64,000 nt of DNA from VRUE01 sp963762205 (GTDB lineage Bacteria > Actinomycetota > Thermoleophilia > Solirubrobacterales > 70-9): contig CAVXJZ010000002.1 of NCBI GenBank assembly GCA_963762205.1, forward strand, positions 806,001 to 870,000, given 5' to 3'. The position numbers and the translations under genes are program-made. Below are positions 16,162-23,958 of this stretch, in pieces (position 1 is the stretch's first letter; every line of letters begins with the position of its first letter). A model generated the notes under the pieces. That model saw only the letters and a list, made by a program, of their open reading frames with translations. It ran no database searches and was not told the DNA's origin.

Positions 16162-18156
16162 CTAAGGGTAACGGCCGGGTGCGTCGTCCGCCTCGGCCCA
16201 GGCGAAGCCGGTGAAGACCGCCAGGTAGGCGGACCCGATCTCCAGCAGGAGGGCGCCGGAGTCGTTGGCGAGGGTGCCCACGACGGTCGCCGCCAATGCG
16301 CCGGCGAGGCCCGCCCGCATCGCCGGCCGGCCCCGCAGCCAGGTTGCGATGCGGTCCCGCTGCGCCACGGCGGCCGTCGCCAGCGCCGCGAGCAGCGGCA
16401 GGAAGACGAAGACGATCGGCCTGACAAAGCTGTGGGCGGAGAGCTGCAGCCTGCGCTGGGCGACCTCGGCGAGCTGGTCGAACCCCCCCGCGTCGAGCAC
16501 CGAGCGGGTCAGGTGGGCGTCGGCGCCGGAGAGCAGGTCGATCAGCGCCAGCAGGGCGACCGCCGCCAAGGGCGCGGCGACGGCGACGGTCAGGCCTCGC
16601 CGGCTGCCGACCGCGGTCGCCGCCGCGACCCCGGCGCCGAGCGGCAGGACGATCGCGGCGCCGACGTCGGCGCCGAAGCGGCCCGCCGCGAACACGAACG
16701 CGAAGAGCAATCCGGAGGCCAGGAAGGAGAGGGCCGCGGTCCGTGGCGCGGCACGCGGGAGGAACCCGGCCAGCGCCGCGCCGGTGCCGGCGACGACGAG
16801 GACCGCGAGCAGCGCCTCGAGCTCGTTGCCGATTCCGTAGAAGCGGACGCCGAGGCCCGGATTGGGCCCGAGCAGGGAGAGCGCGGTCAGCGGCGAGCCG
16901 GCGACGACGTCGATCGCGTAGGCGAGGACGGTCAGCCCCGAGGCGACCGCGAGCGCCCGATAGCCGCTGAGCATCGCCAGGGTGGCGGCGGCGAGCAGCG
17001 GCGCGCCGAAGACCGCGATCAGCTGTTCGACGCCCTGGCTCGGCTCGATGGCGGCGCCGAGCAGGAGCAGCAGCGGGAGGTAGGCGACGGCCAGGCCCGC
17101 CACTTGCACGGCGGGCCGGGCGAGACGACCGCCGCTCGCCGCGGCGGCGAAGGCGGAGGCGACGATCCAGGCGAGCAGCGCGAAGCCGATCACCGGCCCG
17201 CGCCGGCGCGGGATCGCCGCGATCCTCGCGCCGAGCGATCGCACCGCAGCCGGGTCGATGGGCGCCTCGGAGCGGATCGGCCGCCCCGACATCTCCGAGG
17301 GCACCGAGATCCCGAGGCGATCGAGGATCGTCGGCGCGACGTCGGTGGAGAGGACGTAACCGTCGAGGCGCGTGCTGTCGGAGCTCAGGTCGCCCCCGAA
17401 GCCGCGACCCGCGATGCCGATCGCCAGCGCCTCGTCCTCGGCCGGAGGCGGGGTCTCCAGTGCGATCAGCAGGTCGTCGCCGCGCAGCCCGGCCGCCAGG
17501 GCCGAGATGTCCTCGAGATTCCCGCGTCGGACTTCGAGGACGTGGCCCGAGCGTCCGGGCGGGGGGCCTTCGCTTAACTTTTTCGCGAGGCGTCCGAGGG
17601 GCCGTCCCGAGGACCGGGCGCCGAAAAAGTACAAGACGCTTCGACCCCCCACCCGGACGGCCGACGCCGGCGCTCCGAAGGGTCCGGGCTGGAGCAGCCC
17701 GGGGACGATGTCGGCAGGAGCGGAATCGGCACGATGGACAACAGCTCCCCAGGCGGAGCAGTCCCGGCCGAGGGGAGGAAGCCGGCTGTCGTAGAGCGAG
17801 TCGAAGACGCGGTTGCCCTGGGTGATGTCCAGGTATGTCTGCTCGGCCGGCACCGAGCCCAGGCCCGCGCTCATCAGCCCCGGCGAAAACCCCGCATCCG
17901 CGATCTCACGGACGCTCGTCGGCCTCGGCAGAAGCACCATCGTCACCCGGGTCGAGTTGGCCTGATGCTGCGCTCCCGCAGTCGCCGTCGGTGTTCGGGT
18001 CGGGGGCGAAGCGTCTTGTACTTTTTCCGCCCCGCCCGCCTCGGCAGCCACCGCGGAGCTTCGGAAAAAGTTAAGCGGAGCCCCCTGCCCGGACCCCGCC
18101 CACGACACCGCCAGGAGCGCTGCGACCGCTATCTTGACCCCGATGGCCGATCGCAC
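16162..18156 (-). CDS. Polytopic membrane protein with alkaline-phosphatase-like extracytoplasmic domain
   Basis: About 664 residues from GTG 18156, which gives a short n-region and a hydrophobic signal (IGVKIAVAALLAVSWAGSGQ). ATG 17940 is an alternative that would lose the signal. An exported region (about 55-330) contains TDVAPTILDRLGISVPSEMSG, typical of the C-terminal part of the alkaline phosphatase/sulfatase superfamily, and VRRGNLEDISALAAGLRGDD; metal-ligand motifs are not clear. The rest has ten or more membrane helices, with GVRFYGIGNELEALLAV. Two palindromic elements lie in the coding frame (residues about 21-55 and 167-202). The gene follows the glycosyltransferase and the two may act on the same envelope glycolipid. 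Function is unknown. Confidence 0.65.
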   Translation of the reverse strand: MRSAIGVKIAVAALLAVSWAGSGQGAPLNFFRSSAVAAEAGGAEKVQDASPPTRTPTATAGAQHQANSTRVTMVLLPRPTSVREIADAGFSPGLMSAGLGSVPAEQTYLDITQGNRVFDSLYDSRLPPLGRDCSAWGAVVHRADSAPADIVPGLLQPGPFGAPASAVRVGGRSVLYFFGARSSGRPLGRLAKKLSEGPPPGRSGHVLEVRRGNLEDISALAAGLRGDDLLIALETPPPAEDEALAIGIAGRGFGGDLSSDSTRLDGYVLSTDVAPTILDRLGISVPSEMSGRPIRSEAPIDPAAVRSLGARIAAIPRRRGPVIGFALLAWIVASAFAAAASGGRLARPAVQVAGLAVAYLPLLLLLGAAIEPSQGVEQLIAVFGAPLLAAATLAMLSGYRALAVASGLTVLAYAIDVVAGSPLTALSLLGPNPGLGVRFYGIGNELEALLAVLVVAGTGAALAGFLPRAAPRTAALSFLASGLLFAFVFAAGRFGADVGAAIVLPLGAGVAAATAVGSRRGLTVAVAAPLAAVALLALIDLLSGADAHLTRSVLDAGGFDQLAEVAQRRLQLSAHSFVRPIVFVFLPLLAALATAAVAQRDRIATWLRGRPAMRAGLAGALAATVVGTLANDSGALLLEIGSAYLAVFTGFAWAEADDAPGRYP
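17553..17658. repeat. Palindromic element, copy 1 (about 106 bp), within a coding frame
   Basis: Termini are inverted: GTCCGGGCGGGGGG at the left against CCCCCCACCCGGAC at the right. Inside them CTTAACTTTTTCG faces CGAAAAAGTACAAGACG, so the terminal repeats extend over about 35 bp with small gaps. It is the same element as copy 2 at 17993 but in opposite orientation; ends and inner A/T-rich blocks are nearly identical while the centres differ. Confidence 0.75.
17993..18094. repeat. Palindromic element, copy 2 (about 102 bp), inverted relative to copy 1
   Basis: Reverse-complementing this stretch aligns it with copy 1 from GTCCGGGC to ACCCGRAC; the block GAAAAAGTACAAGACGCTTC is identical in both. 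It encodes the region just after the signal segment of the membrane protein without introducing a stop. Confidence 0.75.
18130..18135 (+). promoter_or_regulatory. Candidate -10 box TATCTT for hemQ (leaderless)
   Basis: TATCTT ends exactly 7 nt before ATG 18143 and no ribosome site intervenes. The TTG at 18134 overlaps this box, which argues against it as the start. Confidence 0.5.
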
Positions 18157-18841
18157 TTTTGCCAAATTTACGTTCCTCAAGATCGATCCTGCCTGGCGGC
18201 GCCGCGACCCCGATCTCCGGGCCGAGGACAAGCGCGAGTTCCTCGCCGCCTGCGAGGACTTCGCCGTGGACCGCTCGCTGCGCGCCTACTCAACCATAGG
18301 CACGCGCGGCGACGTCGACATAGTCCTGCTCAGCCAGAGCCCGACCCTCGACGACCTCCACACCTTCCACGTCGTGCTGGGCCAGAGCGGCCTGGCGAAA
18401 TGGGCCGAGACGCCCTACTCGTTCCTCTCGATGACCAAGAAGTCCCCCTACTCGGAGGAGGGCGCACGGCCGGAAATCTGCGTCTCCGACCGCAGGTACC
18501 TGTTCCTGTATCCGATGGTCAAGCAGAGGCGCTGGTACGGCCTTCCGGAGGAGGAGCGGATGCGGATCATGAAGAGCCACATCGAGATCGGCCGCCGCTA
18601 CCCGGAGATCTCGATCAACACTTCCTACTCGTTCGGACTCGACGACCAGGAGTTCGTCGTCGCCTTCGAGGCCGACGACCCCGGCGAATTCCTCGATCTG
18701 GTGCAGGAGCTGCGGCCGACCGAGTCGAGCGTCTTCACCGAGCGGGAGACGCCGATCTTCACCTGCGTCGCGATGTCGGCGCGCCGGGCGCTCGACGCCC
18801 TCGACGGCACGGCGGCCGTCGCCGCCGCACCGGCGACCTGA
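18143..18841 (+). CDS. hemQ: Chlorite dismutase-family coproheme decarboxylase (HemQ-like)
   Basis: 232 residues. The sequence runs through the HemQ landmarks: TKKSPYSEEG, RRYLFLYPMVKQRRWYGLP with the tyrosine and lysine near the propionate decarboxylation site, HIEIGRRYPEI with the proximal histidine, and INTSYSFGLDDQEFVVAFE with a Tyr/Ser rather than the distal arginine of true chlorite dismutases. HemQ removes two propionate carboxyls from coproheme III in the Gram-positive heme pathway. The 5' end overlaps the 5' end of the divergent membrane-protein gene by 14 nt. The nearby ferredoxin reductase gene may be cotranscribed (84-nt gap). Confidence 0.85.
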   Translation: MADRTFAKFTFLKIDPAWRRRDPDLRAEDKREFLAACEDFAVDRSLRAYSTIGTRGDVDIVLLSQSPTLDDLHTFHVVLGQSGLAKWAETPYSFLSMTKKSPYSEEGARPEICVSDRRYLFLYPMVKQRRWYGLPEEERMRIMKSHIEIGRRYPEISINTSYSFGLDDQEFVVAFEADDPGEFLDLVQELRPTESSVFTERETPIFTCVAMSARRALDALDGTAAVAAAPAT

Positions 18842-18925
18842 TCGCCGCCGCGCCGACACGGGAACGCGTCTTCCCTATTCTTCCCGGCCCGCTTCCATCC
18901 CGAGCCAGACACGCAAGACAGCCAA

Positions 18926-20329
18926 ATGAGCCAGATCGGAACCCCTGACAGCCCCCTCCGCGTCGCGATCGTGGGCGCCGGCCCCTCCGGCTTCTACGCC
19001 GCCGAGCACATCCTCAAAGACGGCGACGTCCACGCGCAGGTCGACCTCTTCGACCGCCTCCCCACCCCCTTCGGGCTGGTTCGCGGCGGCGTCGCACCCG
19101 ACCACCCCAAGATCAAGTCGGTGATCCGCGTCTACGAGAAAACGGCCGCCCGGGAGGGCTTCCGCTTCTTCGGCAACGTCAAGGTCGGCCACGACATCGA
19201 GGTCGAGGACCTCGAACGCCTCTACCACGCGATCGTCTTCACGGTCGGCTGCGAGACCGACCGACAGCTCGGCATCCCCGGCGAAGACCTGCCCGGCAGC
19301 CACGCGGCCACCGCCTTCGTCGGCTGGTACAACGCCCACCCCGACTACTGCGACGAGGAGTTCGACCTCTCCTGCGAGCGGGCGGTCGTGATCGGCAACG
19401 GCAACGTGGCGATGGACGTCGCCCGCATGCTGGCCCTGACCGACCACGAGCTGCGCCAGACCGACGTGGCCGACCACGCGATCGAGAAGCTCGACCGCAA
19501 GCAGATCCGCGAGATCGTCGTCCTCGGCCGCCGCGGGCCGGCCCAGGCCGCCTTCACGAACCCGGAGATCAAGGAGCTCGGCGAGATGGAGGACGCCGAC
19601 GTGATCGTCGACCCGGCCGAGGTCGAGCTCGATCCGGCGAGCGAGGCCTATCTCGCCTCCGAGGACGCCGACAAGACGACCAGGGTCAACGTCGAGACCC
19701 TGCGCGAGTTCTCCCGGCGCTCGCCGGAGGGCAGGCGGCTGCGTATCGCCCTGCGCTTCCTCGCCTCGCCGCTCGAGATCAAGGGCGACGGCAGGGTCGA
19801 GCGGATCGTGGTCGGCCGCAACGAGCTGGTCGAGGAGGACGGCACGCTGCGCGCCAGGGACAGCGGCGAGCGCGAGGAGCTCGAGTGCGGCCTGGTGCTG
19901 CGCTCGGTCGGCTATACGGGCATTCCGATCGGGGGCGTCCCCTTCGACGAGAGGCGCGGCCTGATCCTCAACGAGGGCGGCCGCGTGCTCGACTCGCACG
20001 ACTCCGGGCACCGGGTCGGCCACTACACCGCGGGCTGGATCAAGCGCGGGCCCTCGGGCGTGATCGGCACGAACAAGAAAGACGCCCTGGAGACGGTCCG
20101 GCACCTGCTCGCCGACGCCGGCGCCCAGACCCTGCTCGACCCCGAGCGACCGGAGCCGGGGGCGGTCGAGGAGCTGCTCTCCGAGCGCGGCATCCGCTTC
20201 GTCAGCTTCGAGGACTGGCAGGCGATCGACCGCGCCGAGGTCGGCCGCGGCGAGCCGCACGGACGACCGCGGGTCAAGTTCGTCCGCGTCGAGGAGATGC
20301 TCGGCGCCCTGGGCGAGACGGTCGGCTAG
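18926..20329 (+). CDS. fprA: FprA-type ferredoxin/adrenodoxin-NADP+ reductase
   Basis: 467 residues. FAD-binding motif VAIVGAGPSGFYAAEHIL at the N-terminus, the characteristic LFDRLPTPFGLVRGGVAPDH, and a second dinucleotide fold VVIGNGNVAMDVARML for NADP. The C-terminal GWIKRGPSGVIGTNKKDA is the usual FAD-contacting block. It passes electrons from NADPH to ferredoxins for P450s, Fe-S assembly or heme metabolism. Position after hemQ could reflect a redox need in heme synthesis, but this is inference. Start ATG 18926 lacks a clear ribosome site. Confidence 0.93.
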   Translation: MSQIGTPDSPLRVAIVGAGPSGFYAAEHILKDGDVHAQVDLFDRLPTPFGLVRGGVAPDHPKIKSVIRVYEKTAAREGFRFFGNVKVGHDIEVEDLERLYHAIVFTVGCETDRQLGIPGEDLPGSHAATAFVGWYNAHPDYCDEEFDLSCERAVVIGNGNVAMDVARMLALTDHELRQTDVADHAIEKLDRKQIREIVVLGRRGPAQAAFTNPEIKELGEMEDADVIVDPAEVELDPASEAYLASEDADKTTRVNVETLREFSRRSPEGRRLRIALRFLASPLEIKGDGRVERIVVGRNELVEEDGTLRARDSGEREELECGLVLRSVGYTGIPIGGVPFDERRGLILNEGGRVLDSHDSGHRVGHYTAGWIKRGPSGVIGTNKKDALETVRHLLADAGAQTLLDPERPEPGAVEELLSERGIRFVSFEDWQAIDRAEVGRGEPHGRPRVKFVRVEEMLGALGETVG

Positions 20330-20362
20330 AGCCGCGCTCCTCGGCCGGCCGGCCACGCAGAT

Positions 20363-21262
20363 CTAGCCCGGGGCAGGGCCGTCCAGGTGGCGCCGGAGGA
20401 AGTCGATCTGGTCAACGGCCATGCGGCCCAGGTTCTCGCCGAGGAAGGGGTCGAAGTGGCCGCCGGGGTAGGTTCGCAGCTCGCCTCTCGGCGCGTTTGC
20501 GGCCGCCTTCCTGCCAAGCGCGGGAGGGTTGACGTCGTCGTCCTCGGTGAGGCAGTAGAGGATCGGGCAGGAGATCCTGCGCGCCTTTCTCACCAGGTTG
20601 TAGGGGGGCGCGAGGGCGACGCGGGCGCAGACCTCGTTGCTCCAGGCCGAGCCGGGCGGGGTGATCGCCGCGAAGCCGGGGGCCGAATCGGGGCTGTTGA
20701 GGGCTGCAAGGGACCCGGGCGGCCCGGCGACGGGGACCCTGTAGGGCTCGGCTCGACGGACGACGCGGGAGACGTCCCGCACGCCGGCCGCGGCCAGACG
20801 CGCGATGTGGCGCGGGCCGCCGATGTGGAGGAGGCTGCGCGTCGCGTTGACCACGGGCGCCACGCAGACCGCGGCGGCGATCCCGGAGTCCTCTATCGCC
20901 ACCGCCTGGGCGTTGCCCCCGCCCAGCGAGTAGCCCCAGATCGCGACGCGCTCCGGGTCGAGCTCGGGGCGCGAGCGGGCGAAGTCGATCGCCGCGCGCA
21001 GGTCGGCCCGCTGCCGCGCGCCGCTGACCAGCCCCCGCGGCTCGCCACCCGAGCCGCCGAAGTGGCGGTAATCGATCGCAAGCGCCGCGAAGCCGCCTTC
21101 GGCGAGCCGCTCGCCGAAGGCGTCCAGTCCCTGGTCGCGCACACAGGAGAGCCCGGAGCCCATGACCAGGCAGGGCACCGGGGCGCCCGCGCTGTCGGGC
21201 CCGAACAGGGTGCCGGCGCAGCTCTCGCCGCCGGAAGCGAAGCGGACCTCCTCCCGATCCAT
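20363..21262 (-). CDS. Alpha/beta hydrolase (dienelactone hydrolase/acyl-peptidase-like)
   Basis: 299 residues. The nucleophile elbow is GYSLGG, the acid is likely in TEDDDVNPPAL and the catalytic histidine in GGHFDPF, giving a complete triad. DYRHFGGSGGEPRGLV precedes the elbow, the typical oxyanion/strap region of esterase-like alpha/beta hydrolases. No signal peptide. It diverges from bolA with a 46-nt gap; a TAGGAT hexamer 6 nt upstream of its ATG suggests a leaderless message. The substrate is unknown. Confidence 0.85.
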   Translation of the reverse strand: MDREEVRFASGGESCAGTLFGPDSAGAPVPCLVMGSGLSCVRDQGLDAFGERLAEGGFAALAIDYRHFGGSGGEPRGLVSGARQRADLRAAIDFARSRPELDPERVAIWGYSLGGGNAQAVAIEDSGIAAAVCVAPVVNATRSLLHIGGPRHIARLAAAGVRDVSRVVRRAEPYRVPVAGPPGSLAALNSPDSAPGFAAITPPGSAWSNEVCARVALAPPYNLVRKARRISCPILYCLTEDDDVNPPALGRKAAANAPRGELRTYPGGHFDPFLGENLGRMAVDQIDFLRRHLDGPAPG

Positions 21263-21268
21263 GTGGCG

Positions 21269-21274
21269 ATCCTA
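21269..21274 (-). promoter_or_regulatory. Candidate -10 box TAGGAT for the hydrolase gene
   Basis: Six nt separate the box from ATG 21262 on the minus strand, with no room for a ribosome site. Confidence 0.45.
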
Positions 21275-21295
21275 GCCCCGCCGCCGTCACGCTCG

Positions 21296-21301
21296 TAGAA
21301 T
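21296..21301 (+). promoter_or_regulatory. Candidate -10 box TAGAAT for bolA
   Basis: TAGAAT followed by 7 nt and then GTG 21309; one of the best matches to TATAAT in the window. Confidence 0.5.
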
Positions 21302-21308
21302 CGACCCC

Positions 21309-21536
21309 GTGGCCGACCTGGCGGAGCTGAGGGAGATGATCGAGGCGGCGCTTCCGGGCGCCGAGGTCGACGTCAGCGACGAAACCGGGACCGGGGACCA
21401 CCTGCTGGCAACCGTCTCCGCACCCCAGTTCGAGGGGCTCTCGCGGATCGACCAGCACCGTCTGGTCAAGGCCGCCGTCAGGGAGCGCTTCGACGACGGC
21501 ACGATCCACGCGCTGAGCATCAAGACCGGCGAGTAG
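21309..21536 (+). CDS. bolA: BolA-family protein
   Basis: 75 residues, the usual length for the short BolA fold. LAELREMIEAALPGAEVDVSD forms the first helix and strand in pieces, FEGLSRIDQHRLVKAAV is the family helix with the conserved R-x-x-Q-H-R, and IHALSIKTGE ends the fold. BolA proteins bind [2Fe-2S] clusters together with monothiol (CGFS) glutaredoxins; exactly such a glutaredoxin starts 32 nt downstream. Start GTG is supported by the -10 box 7 nt before it. Confidence 0.9.
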   Translation: MADLAELREMIEAALPGAEVDVSDETGTGDHLLATVSAPQFEGLSRIDQHRLVKAAVRERFDDGTIHALSIKTGE

Positions 21537-21554
21537 GCCGGCGCGACACCTCCC

Positions 21555-21560
21555 TACAAT
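21555..21560 (+). promoter_or_regulatory. Candidate -10 box TACAAT for the glutaredoxin gene
   Basis: TACAAT lies 8 nt before ATG 21569, so the glutaredoxin can have its own leaderless transcript in addition to read-through from bolA. Confidence 0.45.
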
Positions 21561-21568
21561 GCATCGCG

Positions 21569-21958
21569 ATGCCCGCTGACCCCGCTTTGAAGGAGAAGGT
21601 CGAGGAGTTGATCGGCGCCAACCCGGTCCTCCTCTTCATGAAAGGGACCCCCGAGATGCCCCGCTGCGGGTTCTCGATGCGGGTCGTCCAGGTGCTCGAC
21701 GCGATCGACGTCGAGTACGGCGCGATCGACGTGCTGCCCGCCCTGCAGCCGCTGCGCGAGGTGACCGCCGAGATCTCGGACTGGCAGACCTTTCCGCAGC
21801 TCTACGTCAACGGCGAGCTGGTCGGCGGTGCCGACATCGTCGAGGAGATGTTCGACTCGGGCGAGCTCGCCGAGGCGCTCGGCGTCGAGCAGCCCGAGGT
21901 TCCCGCCCAGGCGCCTGCGGCGCCTCCGGCGCAGTCCCCCCCGCTGCAGATCGAGTAG
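21569..21958 (+). CDS. grxD: Monothiol (CGFS) glutaredoxin, Grx4 type
   Basis: 129 residues. FMKGTPEMPRCGFSMRVVQVL carries the CGFS active site (Cys33), WQTFPQLYVNGELVGGADIV holds the cis-proline glutathione site. CGFS glutaredoxins carry [2Fe-2S] clusters, alone or as heterodimers with BolA, and pass them to A-type carriers. All three partners (BolA, Grx, A-type carrier) lie within 1.05 kb here. The C-terminal 20 residues are Ala/Pro-rich and probably disordered. Confidence 0.93.
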   Translation: MPADPALKEKVEELIGANPVLLFMKGTPEMPRCGFSMRVVQVLDAIDVEYGAIDVLPALQPLREVTAEISDWQTFPQLYVNGELVGGADIVEEMFDSGELAEALGVEQPEVPAQAPAAPPAQSPPLQIE

Positions 21959-21964
21959 CGGGGC

Positions 21965-22339
21965 TTAGACGGAGGCGGTCTCGGCCGCGTCCTCTTTGAC
22001 CTGAAAGGACGAGCCGCAGCCACAGGCGGCGACGACGTTCGGGTTGTTGACCTGGAACCCGGCGCCCTGGAGGCCTTCGATGTAGTCGACCTCGGAGCCG
22101 AGGACGAACTGCATGCTGACCTTGTCGACGATGACGGCGACGCCGTCGACCTCGAAGACGTGGTCGTCGTCCTTGGCGCGATCGAAGGCGAGCGCGTACT
22201 GAAAGCCCGAGCAGCCGCCGCCGCGGACGGCGACCCGCAGGGCCTGGCCCTCCGCCTCGCCCTGCCCCCCGAGCAGCTCGCCGATCTTCTCGACGGCCTT
22301 GGGGCTGAGGGTGATCGCGTCTGTCGGCGAATCGGTCAC
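21965..22339 (-). CDS. A-type Fe-S carrier (IscA/ErpA/HesB family)
   Basis: 124 residues from GTG 22339. The three cluster-ligand cysteines are Cys43 (GGCSGFQY) and Cys106/Cys108 (ACGCGSSF), in the family pattern C-x60-65-C-G-C. It delivers Fe-S clusters to apoproteins. The gene converges on grxD with 6 nt between stops and diverges from the DegV gene. Start is supported by TACACT 7 nt upstream. Closest subgroup appears to be ErpA/SufA-like, but I cannot separate these by eye. Confidence 0.9.
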   Translation of the reverse strand: MTDSPTDAITLSPKAVEKIGELLGGQGEAEGQALRVAVRGGGCSGFQYALAFDRAKDDDHVFEVDGVAVIVDKVSMQFVLGSEVDYIEGLQGAGFQVNNPNVVAACGCGSSFQVKEDAAETASV

Positions 22340-22346
22340 TTCACAA

Positions 22347-22352
22347 AGTGTA
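22347..22352 (-). promoter_or_regulatory. Candidate -10 box TACACT for the A-type carrier gene
   Basis: Seven nt precede GTG 22339 on the minus strand. A short inverted repeat CACTT-caca-AAGTG (22337-22350) overlaps the box and the start codon and could be an operator. Confidence 0.45.
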
Positions 22353-22379
22353 GCGAGAGGTCTGAGAGAATCCCGCGCC

Positions 22380-23255
22380 TTGAGTGCCAGCGCGCAAACC
22401 GCCGTAGTCTGCGACACCACCGCGTACCTGCCCGAGGAGGTCCTGGCCGAGCGCGGGATCGAGCCGATCAGCCTCTACGTATCGATCGGCGACCGCCAGG
22501 AGGCGGAGAGTGAGGTCGCCGACTTCGCCGAGTTCTACGAGCGGCTGCGCGCCTCCGAAGGCGGGGCGACCACGTCGCAGCCGTCGGTCGGCGACTTCGT
22601 CGCCGCCTACGAGCCGCTGCTCGATGCCGGCCGCGACATCGTCTCGATTCACATCTCGGCCGGGATCTCCGGCACCTTCGAGGCGGCCGGCCAGGCTCGG
22701 GATCGCCTCACCGAGGAAGGCAAGGGTGGCGAGCGGATCCGGCTCTTCGACTCGCGCTCGGCCGCGGGCGGGATGGGGCTCTGCGTGCTTGCGGCAGCGG
22801 CGGCTGCAGGGGGCGGCAACCAGGCCGACGCGGTGCTCGCCCGGGCCGAACAGGCGCGCGACGAGCTGAAGATGTGGTTCGCGATCGACACGCTCGAGTA
22901 CCTGCGGCGCGGCGGCCGGATCGGCGGCGCCCGCGCCTGGATCGGCTCCGCCCTGAAGATCAAGCCGATCCTCACGCTTGAGGAGGAGATCACGCCGGTC
23001 GAGCGGGTCAGGACCCGTAACCGCTCGATCGAGAGGCTGCGCGAATACGCCCGGCAGCGCCACGAGGACGGCTTCGACGCCTGGGTCGTCCAGCACATCC
23101 AGGACTTCGACACCGCCGACTCGCTGATCGAGGACGCACGCGAGATCTTCGGTTGCGAGCCGGCCTTCGTCTCCCAGATCGGCGCCGTCCTCGGCGCCCA
23201 CGTCGGTCCCGGCCTGCTCGGGATCGGCAGCGTCTCGAAGGCAGTTCTCGAGTAG
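22380..23255 (+). CDS. DegV-family fatty-acid-binding protein
   Basis: About 291 residues from TTG 22380; upstream in-frame codons lie inside the divergent gene. Family blocks are VVCDTTAYLPEEVLAERGI with the DST/DTT fatty-acid head-group motif, TSQPSVGDF, SIHISAGISGTFEAA, FDSRSAAGGMGLCVLAA, LEYLRRGGRIGGARAWIGSALKIKPIL, and GAVLGAHVGPGLLGIG. DegV proteins bind single fatty acids and can act as FakB subunits for fatty-acid kinase. No FakA gene is in the window. The leader is short and has no clear ribosome site. Confidence 0.9.
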   Translation: MSASAQTAVVCDTTAYLPEEVLAERGIEPISLYVSIGDRQEAESEVADFAEFYERLRASEGGATTSQPSVGDFVAAYEPLLDAGRDIVSIHISAGISGTFEAAGQARDRLTEEGKGGERIRLFDSRSAAGGMGLCVLAAAAAAGGGNQADAVLARAEQARDELKMWFAIDTLEYLRRGGRIGGARAWIGSALKIKPILTLEEEITPVERVRTRNRSIERLREYARQRHEDGFDAWVVQHIQDFDTADSLIEDAREIFGCEPAFVSQIGAVLGAHVGPGLLGIGSVSKAVLE

Positions 23256-23257
23256 CG

Positions 23258-23509
23258 CTAGCGGCGCCGGCGAAGGGCCATCAGGCCGCCGACGGCGAAG
23301 CCGACGACGGCCGCCCCGACGATCAGCTGCGAGCGATGCTCGCGGACCTGGCGCCGCCAGTCGGTGAGCTCGGTGACGCGGGTGCGCAACGCCTCCACCG
23401 AGTGGCCGAGGTCCTGGCGCTGGGCGTCGATGTCGCGGCGGATCTGGGCCGGCGTACGACCCGGCATGCCCGCCGTGGAGGGCCGTGCGGGCTCTGGGTG
23501 AGAGCTCAT
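23258..23509 (-). CDS. Small DUF3618-family membrane protein
   Basis: 83 residues. RTPAQIRRDIDAQRQDLGHSVEAL in the first half is the coiled N-terminal signature of DUF3618, followed by one membrane helix (LIVGAAVVGFAVGGLMAL) and an Arg-rich cytoplasmic end. Function unknown; in actinobacteria such genes usually accompany the holin-like DUF1469 protein, as here. Overlaps the upstream gene stop by 4 nt. Confidence 0.8.
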   Translation of the reverse strand: MSSHPEPARPSTAGMPGRTPAQIRRDIDAQRQDLGHSVEALRTRVTELTDWRRQVREHRSQLIVGAAVVGFAVGGLMALRRRR

Positions 23510-23958
23510 CGGGGTCCTCCCGGCGGTGGGTCCGCGGGGCCGCCGGGGGTCGATGCGGGCGCTTTCGCGTCCCCTTCGATCGTCGTCCTGATCAGCTTCG
23601 CCTCCTCGATCGCCTGCTCGGGCACCGGCGGCGCCCCGGCCCGGACCGAGCGGTAGGCGAGATAGCCGGCGCCGGCCGCGATCAGCAGGAAGACCGCGGC
23701 CTCGATGAAGAAGCCCGCCCAGTAGTTGTCGAAGACCTCTTCGTTGAGCAGCCAGGCGATCCCCTCCATGGCGAGGATCAGGGCGAGGAAGGCGAAGACG
23801 CCGGCGGCGATACCGACCGCCGAGCCGCGCAGCAGCTTGCCGACTTTGTCGGAGACCTCGGCCTTGGCGAGCTCGACCTCCTCGCGGACCAGGGCCGAGG
23901 TGCGCTCGGAGACGTCGAAAACGAGCTCGGCGACCGACTTCTCGGTTGGCTCGGGCAT
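23506..23958 (-). CDS. Phage-holin-superfamily (DUF1469-like) membrane protein
   Basis: 150 residues. SVAELVFDVSERTSALVREEVELAKAEV in the first 35 residues is the recognisable DUF1469 start; two membrane helices follow (about 48-72 and 83-105) and then a Pro-rich tail. Despite the family name it is a common actinobacterial envelope protein, not evidence of a phage. It sits between DUF3618 and DUF4235 proteins in a tight minus-strand cluster. Confidence 0.8.
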   Translation of the reverse strand: MPEPTEKSVAELVFDVSERTSALVREEVELAKAEVSDKVGKLLRGSAVGIAAGVFAFLALILAMEGIAWLLNEEVFDNYWAGFFIEAAVFLLIAAGAGYLAYRSVRAGAPPVPEQAIEEAKLIRTTIEGDAKAPASTPGGPADPPPGGPR

